Assembly (NCBI GenBank): GCA_013368375.1
Contig: JAACJP010000009.1
Coordinates: 682,001-746,000, forward strand
Reading direction: 5' to 3'
DNA length: 64,000 bases
Origin: Tricholomella constricta
Lineage: Eukaryota; Basidiomycota; Agaricomycetes; Agaricales; Lyophyllaceae
Part shown: piece after piece, positions 55,835 to 64,000 of the stretch
Layout of the letters: each line of letters starts with the position of its first letter
Position numbering within the stretch: position 1 is the stretch's first letter
The notes under the pieces: model-generated
Told to the model about the DNA's origin: nothing
Database searches by the model: none
Seen by the model: the letters and a program-made list of their open reading frames with translations, nothing else
Translations under genes and position numbers: made by a program

Positions 55835-57782
55835 ATGTCTGTTTCGGAAGCTCGAATCGGAGGAACAGCGACAGTTGACTTTGTGGTGAGCAGTCCCTAC
55901 GAACGCTTCTCGGCATTAGTTCGGATTCAACACGACCGAACCATTGCGGGCCCTTAGATAACGCGCAAACGCAAACGTCAGTCTGCTATCGATCCCTGTC
56001 TTGGGTTCTATTCGACGCCCGAGAAATCGTCAATTCCTGGCTTAACGCCCCAACCCGAGGGACGGCCCAAAGACCTCTCTGCGGAGCTCGTCTTTTCTCC
56101 TAGTTCTGCATCCATGCTCCCTTGCGGCCAGGAATTGCATGTCAGCTCATCGAACTCAGAGCTTACAGTGGACGCCGCGACGAAATCTTCAGATGCGGAT
56201 TTCACTTCTCCTTCTGCTCATACTTCGGATCCAGCACCTGTGCCCATAGAACTCTTCTTACAAAGAAACGCGCGGCGCATACATGTCAAGAAATATGGCC
56301 GACGGAGAAATCGCGTCATTCAAGTCAGTAGCTCCCCGGCGTCCGACAACGATCTAGTTGATCAGCTCGACGAGGATGACCTTCCTAAGGCTTCGAAGCG
56401 CATTCAGCGACCTATAGCTGGCTCAGAAAACTACGAAGGCCCCTCGAAATCTGCTTCTCGGCACATGGATTCACTCAGTCGTCCTTCCCTACAGCTGGTC
56501 CCTGTGAACTTAGCTAACGCACCCGAAAAAACAACTAAGCATCGAGCCATCCGACCATGGACCAAACTCGACCCCAAGAAAGGGATTTCACTTCGTTCAG
56601 CGTGCTTCTCTCGAACTGACCCCAAGACGTTCGCATCTTCGACGAAGCACCGCTCTCTCAATGCATGGAAAACCCTCGGCGGAGGTGCATCGCTTAACAA
56701 GGGGTCAAAAACTAGTACAAGCGTTGCTGCAAAACGAACCGTCGCCCGCTGTCCTCCGTTGCTCTTTGTACCTCTAGCTGAAGCCGAAGCGGCCTACAGT
56801 ACAAAGATTCACGCTGATAAGTTCCGTATCTTCGGTGTACAATGACGCACAAGGGCCTTTTTAACCCTATTTAAATAGTAGGGCCAAAAACGCAACGTCT
56901 TCGTCTGCCCATCGTTATAAACTCACTGCTTCTGCTCCACTGCATTTTTTACCTGCTGTGGCGACTTTGCAGATACCGTCAGGTCATATCAGGCTGAGCT
57001 CTCCATCTCCGAACACACACTCATCGATCGTTGGCACCTTGTCAAAGGACCTGACGCGTCCGGAGACTCCTGCTCGCCGACGGTCGTTTCGTCATCCTTC
57101 TTCATCGGAACGTTTATCTCCAACGGTATGTGCCATTCGACGTGGGAGCTCCCCCTCCGACTACGGTGATTGTTCTGATGACCTTCAATCTTCCACGATC
57201 CTTCTTTCCCAAGGAAAGATCTTGCTGGACAATGATTACGGCGATAACGACGAACTTAACATCCCAGGTACACCAACCTCTTCGCCAGCGAGGACAATCA
57301 AGAAACCCATGAAACCTCTTGTGTCTTTTCTCGATGAGTTTTTGGAACGGGCACGGACTGCTACATTAATACACGACGCGCTATCTACATGCTCCAAGGC
57401 AAATGACCTCCGGCGTCCACCTACATCGTTGACCTCATCTGGCAATCAAACAACTCGGCCAACTGGTGCTAGCGGTCAAGTCTCCCCTCCAACGAGTCTC
57501 ATCGCCACTCCCAATTCTGCCGGCGTTTTAACAGTCGACAAGCTCTCTCCATCTCACCCTTTTAGTCCATCACACTTGTCTGGGACTTTCGCTCAAGAAT
57601 TAGCCTACTTGGGCGAGCCTGCGACGAGCATTTACCATTCTGCCTCCTCCTCCAGTCGCCACCTTGATCAGGACGGGCCCAAAATCCAGACTTCTGACGA
57701 AGTTCTTGTTGATATCCCGGTGGAAATCGACTATGGAACATCCTTTGGTGATTCGCCCTCCGATGATGGTATGGAGCCTTGA
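55835..57782 (+). CDS. Serine-rich protein of unknown function
   Basis: Not recognised. Exon 1 (MSVSEARIGGTATVDFV) joins, after a 72-nt intron with GTGAGC donor, ITRKRKRQSAIDPCLGFYST. The frame stays open to FRIFG near 56839. From there a donor GTACAA and an acceptor TTTGCAG at about 56981 would join IPSGHIRLSSPSPNTHSSIV in phase 0 and continue to the stop at 57782. Without this join, the two halves would be separate genes, and the second half lacks an ATG of its own at its start. Composition is Ser/Pro/Thr-rich with basic patches (KKYGRRRNRV) and acidic patches (DLVDQLDEDDL), typical of a disordered nuclear protein. No membrane span or signal peptide. Confidence 0.55.
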
Positions 57783-58080
57783 TCAAGATGGAAATCGACC
57801 TGTTAGAGACCAAGAGCCCGATTTTCTGCCCTACCGCCCACCTCGTGCGCCCTTTGATATCCACGCTGCTCTACGATTGCATTCCCAGGCGTCGGGGTAC
57901 GGAAACCCGCTTTCCTCTCCTCGTACTTTGGCATGGCGGCTGAGGGAGGGTGCGTCTTACTTCTATCATCGATTCTGTCCAGAAAATGCTTTGCATTGGA
58001 GCCGGGAACACATGTCATTATACAGAGGCTAGTTATCGTAGTTTCGCCTTATACTCCCCTTTTACACTGCGAATCATTGT
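57783..58080. other. Convergent spacer
   Basis: 298 bp between the serine-rich gene and the Hsp20-like gene; nothing recognised. Confidence 0.35.
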
Positions 58081-59016
58081 TCAGGACTCGCCAGACCGTG
58101 AACGCGGCTCAACCCTCAGGCAACGCATGTTGGGGTATCGCAGGGTCAGGTATCGGCCATTCATCAAGCCGCGTATCTCTTCGAACTATCACACGTTTGA
58201 TGGAGTTCAATAACGAAGAGATGAACAAGACGAGAAACGCTTACCTTGGTGCCCTCTGGTAGGGGGAGCGTTCTATGGAACATCCGTTCTAGGCGCTCCC
58301 TCATTAAAACACCATCCTCCTCCTCCCATTCTGTTAACTCCGCAGTCGCCCAGGTGACGACAAGGCGGTTCCGTTGAAAACTAACGTGAACATCCTGTTT
58401 TGCAACATCATGCAGATCAAACGTAGCGACTATTGATCGCCCATCAGTGGATTCACGAAACGATGAGCTAGCAGAAGAGGGCATCGCGACAATCAGCTTC
58501 CCCAATTTCATATCACGATAACAAAGAAAGAAAGAAAAAGGCGAAATGAAATGAGAAATGCCATACATACATCGATTTCTGCTTCTTAAGCGATTTCGGA
58601 ACGGAGGCCTGGGATTCTAAAACTGGGATATCGATTGGGTGTTGCTCTAAAGAAAGTTCGTTTGCAAGTTCCTCAAGCGACTGGACCTTTGGGCGTTCCT
58701 TGGCCATCTTGAGCTCCTTTTGCTGGCGGATAGTCCCCCATAGCTGGTCCAGGGAATGCCCGTCTGACAGGGGACGGGGGGCTCCATCGTCAATAGTGGA
58801 TGCGGCTACATTTGGATGGGTATAAAGACGGTTCGGCGGCGCGCGATAGATACTCGTATCAGCTTCGGTGATGGAGTCCAAGGGCGTTGAGGGGTATATG
58901 ATCCCGGTAACTGCTGGTGTTACGGGGGACGGATTGGCCTTGTCGTACGACCTGTTGATGCTGTCGTGGGGAATGCTGAGAGGGTCCCTCCGGGTATTCT
59001 GGGCATAAGCTGGCAT
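58081..59016 (-). CDS. Hsp20/alpha-crystallin-like protein with long N-terminal extension
   Basis: The N-terminal half of about 150 aa is Pro/Ser-rich and likely disordered (MPAYAQNTRRDPLSIPHDSI onward, with a helix LDQLWGTIRQQKELKMAKER). After an intron the alpha-crystallin-like fold is read: RSIVATFDLHDVAKQDVHVS, FQRNRLVVTWATAELTEWEE, ERMFHRTLPLPEGTK, then a last exon FEEIRGLMNGRYLTLRYPNM and RCLRVEPRSRSGES. Such folds bind unfolded proteins. The strand-rich core DVHVSFQRNRLVVTW fits Hsp20 family members in basidiomycetes. The last intron runs from GTAAGC to GATAG; without it the frame would end 30 codons later. About 265 aa; the start at 59016 is the first ATG in frame. Confidence 0.8.
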
Positions 59017-59543
59017 CGCGGGTGATTTCGCGTGGAGTCAGTATCGATGGGAAGCGCGAGAAGTCAAGATGGATAGATGGGGTGTTACTGTGCGCTTTAA
59101 ATAAATAATGAGGCCACGACTACAATACAACACATGCCTTGTGTCACTCACGAGGACAGGCGGTACGAGGTACTGAGGCGTGCCCAATTTACAAGGGGCA
59201 CAAAAGGACGATGATCTTTGTGGGGCTGAAGTGATATTTCTGCACTGAGGAGGTCAGGAAAGTTGCGGCCGCATCACTGCGGTGAAAGCTAAGTATGTCA
59301 CGATGAAGAAGAAAGAAAATCTTGTAGAAAGCCCTTCTACTTCGATATTCGGATCACCAACTGCCTCGCGGGAAACATGAGGCTCGTTCATGACCTTGCG
59401 CCAAATCTTTGTTCGCCATACACGTCGGCAATTTCCGGCCGATCGTAAAACTAATGATACATACATACATTTCAGCAAAGGTGTCAGTATTGTACATTTT
59501 GTGATGCAAGTTCACGTTCCAGATCGATGTTCCGCGGCGTACT
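59017..59543. other. Intergenic region
   Basis: 527 bp: promoter side of the Hsp20-like gene and 3' side of the helicase gene. No heat-shock element cluster or other feature was recognised with confidence. Confidence 0.4.
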
Positions 59544-62500
59544 TCATGTGGGAGGTTTGAACTTCTTGTTCGAGTATCCACCAACGCCACGCCCCATTCC
59601 TAGTCGGCGCTTTGTACCTTGTACCGCGGGATTCGCGACATTTGAAGGCGATACCGGTAGTGTCGATGTTGTTTTCGGCGCAGGCACAACGACGGGTGCT
59701 CGGGGTCGACATGGCGGAACATTTCCGTTGGCTGATGAGATATTCATGTTCGGTTTTTGAAAAATTGGATGTATTTGAGCAGGCTGGGTCAACATCGATG
59801 TGGTGACGACATTCCGCGCTGACAAAGTCTGCTGTAAAGGTCGAGATGGCCGCTGTGCTGATAGCGTGAACGTCGGCGCGTTTGTTGGATTGCGGGGAAA
59901 GAGCGCCGTGCCAGCCTGTGTCGAAGATGAATGAATGGCGTGTCTTTGGACTGAGTGTGATATTGCCATCGCGGTATTGCTGGTCACAGGATGCGTAGAA
60001 TCATTCCCACTCATTGCCGGAATATGGTCGGTGGTCTGTGTAGTGTCCCTCGCAAACACGGGCGCAACTTCATTTCGTAACATCGCACTTGACGAAGTAA
60101 AGTTCGCAATTATCTCTACTGGAACGTCATTCGGACGCGAATGTACTCGAGGTTCTGGCCTGTAGCAGTTGTCATGATGCTGTACCGTCTTCTCGCTAGA
60201 TCCATTTCAGTTACCGTACAGTAGAAGCAAGAAAAACCGAACGGACTATTCCATGACCTGACGCGACACTTCCAGGTCATTGGGCAACGGTCTGCTGAGA
60301 ATATCGCAAATGACACTCCGATCAGCTGGCAGAAACGCTGGCTGTAGGTTGGTGAACAGGGTCTTTGTCGAGATTAAAAGATGCCAAATAAGTTAGGAGG
60401 CGTGCTTACAGGGTCCTCGCCTACCACTGCCGAGATAAATGGGGACACACCCCTATCTTTGGTTAGCCCTGCAACGTTGCGTCGCTCGGCATGCGAGAGG
60501 TATAGAAGTCCCTGTGCACGAGTACAGGCGACGTAAAGCAGACGTCTAAACTATGCTGTTAGTGGGACCTAGAAATCGACGCATAACAAACTGACCTCTC
60601 TTCTTCGACATTCTCCGATCGGGCGAAGGGAAATGTCCCTTGTTCAGCTAACATGATGAACAGTGAGAACTTTCAAGGCGGACGTGCGCAGACAAGGTGC
60701 TTACTGGATGGAACCATAACCACGGGCCATTCCAGTCCCTTTGCCGCATGACATGTCGAGATTGTGACTTTCTAATTCCAGGCACTGAGCGCTTGCTAAT
60801 TCAATTGAAGAGGCCAAGATAGCTCACATCCTTACTATCCTCCTCGCTTTGATTAGCACCCTCAGTAGACAGCATGGACGCCTGGAGAAAGAGTCGAAGC
60901 GGGTTGTCCCTGCAAAAGTTCTAGCCGCCGGCACAAACAAACAATTAAGGGCGGGGAAGACTCACTTTGAAGTAGTTGCTTCTCCGCTCGCACTGGAAAG
61001 TTCCTCTTCAACGGCGTTAATGTTGGTCTCCACCTCGCTGGCAAAGGTAATGAGTTCCTTCACGTTTTCCCACCTACTCTCCCAGTCCGGTTGGGTTTTC
61101 CTCAGATGGTCTTCAAACTCCACTAGGTCGAGGAGTTTACGAATTAAGTCCGCGGGAGATGTGCTCTGAAAATGCAAATTTTATAATTGATGCTTCATTT
61201 TTTGGAAGGCGATTCACCTTGTTGGCAAGGTCACGCAGAGACCGAATGACCTTCACAAATGGGGCCAACTTTCGTTTCGCGACAGGTCTGATGTCCGGAA
61301 GCCTTCCGTCGCAAATGCCCTCCATGATGGATAATTGCGAGACCCCGGATTTCTCCGCCCTTGCAGCAATCTCCTGCAAACTCTATAGCGAAACGCTTAT
61401 TCCATTTCCGCATAAGCAGGAAGGTGATGTATAGGCCCCCACCTTTTCACCGATGCCTCGACTGGGCACATTCGCTGCACGCAGCAATGCGGGATTGAAG
61501 CTAGGGTTATCAACGAGTTGAAGGTACGCAAGCAAGACCTTGATCTATAAAAACGCCCCGAAGTTAGGTTAGTATTCGGCTGGTAGAATTAGCGAACAGC
61601 CAACCTCTTGTCGTTCAAAGAACTTGTGACCGCCAAGGACCTCGCTGGGAATGCCTTGTTTCTGCAATGCGCTTTCAATGAGACGAGAAAGGGCATTGAA
61701 TCGGACTTCGGCAGCCTCAGATGATTACTCGAACTGGGTTTATAGGAAGGAATATGTACTCACGCAGAACGGCGAAGTCCTTCCAGCGAAGAACACCACC
61801 CATGTGTGCAACCAGTCTTTTGATCTCCAGGGCGATGAATTGAGCCTCTGCGTGCTCGGTAGGGAAGGAACGCAGAAAGGGAGTCGAACCAGTGGGATGC
61901 GTTGTATGGAGCAACTTTTGGATGCGTGTTTTGTCTGTAAAGATACGCTAGTCAAAACACAACATATGGAATCACGGAGTCTGGGAAACCTTGGGCGACT
62001 ATTGCCAGACTTGTCCGCAAAATTGACGCAGTGGAGCGATAATTCTCTTCAAGCAATATTTGCTGGGTCCCGCGGAAATCTGGGCATCATCAAGTACAGC
62101 ACCAGACGAAAAGAACTTCGACACACGTTTGCACATTTTGGCCAGGTTTTCGACTTCGGCAGAGCGCCAACCATAGACTGTTACAATTGTAAGTCATGAT
62201 GCGGGTAATTTAGAAGATGACATGAACTTGATTGATCTGGATCTCCAACCACTGTAACGCATTTATGCATTGCAAGTGCGAGCATGAGGTCGTACTGAGT
62301 CGTGTTCGTGTCCTGACTGGACAAAATGTGTTGTAAAAGCTTGTTGAAACTGCTTTGGCGCGTTTCGACTTACAATTCATCGACCAGCACATGCTTGCAC
62401 CAGGTAACGGTATGCTTGTGGCCTGCGAAAAGCTTGACACCATACAAAAGGAGGTCATCGAAGTCTAGGGAATTGTTGCGCCGAAGAGTGCGTTCATACT

Positions 62501-63313
62501 CGTCATAGATCATGCCCACAATGTACTCAAAAGCGCCGAGGATATTATGCTTATCGAAAGAGCTAGGCTGCTTCGACACGTCTTTTCTTTCAATTTCGTG
62601 GATTGGCGGCAGGACGTCGATGGTACTTCCACCTTTGGCCTTCGCCTTGGAAATTGTCGAAAGCACCCCGCCTTCCGTGAGGGCAAGGTTGTGCTCTTCT
62701 ACATAGTCTTTATGTTTCTTGATTAATGAGGATATAATTTTCTTGCTTAAATTCGGCAGGTGTATGAGTTTGAATTAAGTTTACCTCGTAACATCCAAGA
62801 CGTACCTTTCATCAGCATCGCAGATGGTGAAGTTCTTATCCAGGCCAACTAACGTCGCATGTATGCGCAAGAACCGGGCGCAAAGAGCATGAAAGGTCCC
62901 CATCTTGAGCAAATTGGTACGTTCCTTCCCAATGAGTTTAGTTAGTCGTTCTCGCATTTCATTGGCAGCTTTATTCGTAAATGTGACTGCGCATATTGAC
63001 GAAGGAGGGATCGAGTGATGAAGAATCATATATGCGATCCGAGTTGTCAGCACCTGCACAGTCCAAGGAGCGTCAATGAATCAGTGAGCTACGCTTTGAT
63101 CCTTGGCGCACTTTGGTCTTTCCGCTCCCTGGCCCTGCCAGAATCTGTACTGGTTGCTCCGGTGCATACTGGACAGCTATAGGGTGTTGTTTTAGGACTG
63201 GACACCAAGAGAATGATGTGCAAACCTTTCAGTTGAGCAGGATTAAGGTCAGTCAACAGAGACAAAGCCGCTGATACCTGTTCGTCACCCAGACGAGGTT
63301 CCGTTGAGGGCAT
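59544..63313 (-). CDS. Srs2-type UvrD/Rep DNA helicase
   Basis: ATP-dependent 3'-5' helicase of superfamily 1. It begins MPSTEPRLGDEQVSAALSLL and TDLNPAQLKAVQYAPEQPVQ, then the Walker A ILAGPGSGKTKVLTTRIAYM. Further motifs: ICAVTFTNKAANEMRERLTK, GTFHALCARFLRIHA, a conserved NSLDFDDLLLYGVKLF region, VYGWRSAEVENLAKMCKR, VLLAYLQLVDNPSFNPALLR with NVPSRGIGEKSLQEIAARAE, ISTCHAAKGLEWPVVMVPS and EERRLLYVACTRAQGLLYLS. The C-terminal tail (about 60160 to 59544) is Pro/Ser/Thr-rich and ends RGVGGYSNKKFKPPT. Srs2 removes Rad51 filaments and limits recombination at replication forks; that role is inferred from the family. About a dozen exons. The start was chosen as the first ATG giving the conserved N-terminus. 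Confidence 0.88.
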
Positions 63314-64000
63314 TTTGGTATCCAAGGGTTACACCAGCATGCAAGATGAGAGACGAGACCAACAAGGACCCGACAAGGGCCAGCTTGAAGGCGTTGGTCC
63401 AACTTCAGGACAGCAACTCGAGAACGCGACTTGTCACACCACGAGTCACGCATACAGTACGCGTCGGATTCACGTGAGCCAGCACTCTTGGACGGTGGCC
63501 GCTGGTCAGAACTCCTCTTCATTGGCATGAATCCCGAGCCGATTGAACGTCCCAACATCCACTTATGAAGCCCCCATCGGAACCTGCCTCGCAGGATTTC
63601 AAGGCAAATTTTGTATTACGACACACTTGCAGTACGTACTTAGTCTATTTGTAGCCTATACTTTTGTAGCTTGAACTTGTGCAGTGCTCTCTCGACTTTA
63701 AAGAGATGAGCCCAAACCGCCTTTTGGTAGTCGTGGAGGATTCTTTTTTTTTCCCTCGGTGTTGCATATGAACAAGTATAAAATATTACAATGCTTCAAT
63801 GCTTATCAGACAACGACGCAGAGCTGACATGGCAACTCGTATCTTCTTGACGAGCAGAGGTTGTTTGTGTCGAAATTTGTCGTAAATACAATACACAGGC
63901 ATGAGTACACTCACTATGCTTGGCACACAAGACGAAATGAGATAGGAACTGTGTGCTCATTCGGCACATGAAAGAGATATATATCCCATACCTCAGTACT
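63314..64000. other. Right-edge intergenic region
   Basis: 687 bp upstream of the helicase. It contains A/T-rich tracts and a pyrimidine run near 63744-63756 (TTCTTTTTTTTTC). No coding exon was supported up to the window edge. Confidence 0.45.

Noticed and set aside
56958..56981. Apparent start of a separate gene (MATLQIPSG...)
   Set aside because: The first codon is GTG, and the sequence ends in a good splice acceptor (TTTGCAG), so the frame is better read as a downstream exon.
1..64000. CRISPR arrays, rRNA genes, bacterial insertion sequences, secondary-metabolite core enzymes (NRPS, PKS, terpene synthase)
   Set aside because: None seen; repeats present are tandem duplications, LTRs and transposon ends, and the gene set is eukaryotic.

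Overview
The window looks like nuclear DNA from a filamentous basidiomycete, most likely a wood- or litter-decaying Agaricomycete. Nearly every gene is broken by many short introns of about 50-60 nt. The gene families also fit: a laccase-type multicopper oxidase, a GH5 endoglucanase with an N-terminal CBM1, an intron-bearing tRNA-Ala and a Ty1/copia element. No bacterial or organellar features were seen. All gene models are manual splice readings made by protein-family recognition. Ends are firmer than internal exon edges.

Layout, left to right. A Rho1 GEF of the Rom2 type runs off the left edge (-). It is followed by a laccase-like multicopper oxidase (+, 3031-5741) whose exons keep frame but lack three copper-ligand histidines. 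Next come a DUF155/RMND1-type mitochondrial protein (-) and a CRAL-TRIO (Sec14-like) protein (-). A complete proline iminopeptidase (+, 9369-11280) is followed by a tandem paralogue (+, 12279-14303) that keeps the exon plan but has lost catalytic motifs. A SUN-domain nuclear envelope protein (-) ends the left gene block at 17551.

From 17629 to 27242 lies a nested mobile element. The outer element is a Tc1/mariner/IS630-like DNA transposon with 21-bp perfect terminal inverted repeats. Its transposase is split by a complete 6.25-kb Ty1/copia retrotransposon (20542-26793). The retrotransposon has two LTRs that read as identical and a 5-bp target duplication, GTACT. It sits exactly on a 3' splice site of the transposase gene, and its LTR end plus the duplicated G rebuild an AG acceptor. 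The outer transposon ends about 20 bp past the stop codon of an alkaline phosphatase.

To the right are the alkaline phosphatase (-), the splicing factor Bud13 (-), tRNA-Ala(AGC) with a 12-nt intron, a 76-bp tandem duplication, an MFS transporter (-), an I-BAR/IMD protein (+), Mediator subunit Med19 (-), a second MFS transporter paralogous to the first (-), the CBM1-GH5 endoglucanase (-), a SARAF-like protein (-) and an OPT oligopeptide transporter (-). Cytosolic methionyl-tRNA synthetase (+) is divergent from OPT. Then come a candidate small secreted protein (-), a serine-rich protein of unknown function (+), an Hsp20-like protein (-) and an Srs2-type UvrD helicase (-).

The genes do not form one pathway. 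Most are housekeeping genes (translation, splicing, transcription, nuclear envelope, recombination), interspersed with secreted enzymes and transporters suited to saprotrophic life. The parts most worth a second look are the nested transposons, the laccase-like protein without a full trinuclear copper site, the decayed iminopeptidase copy, and the unusual exons and introns: 8-nt and 15-nt microexons and three GC-AG introns.
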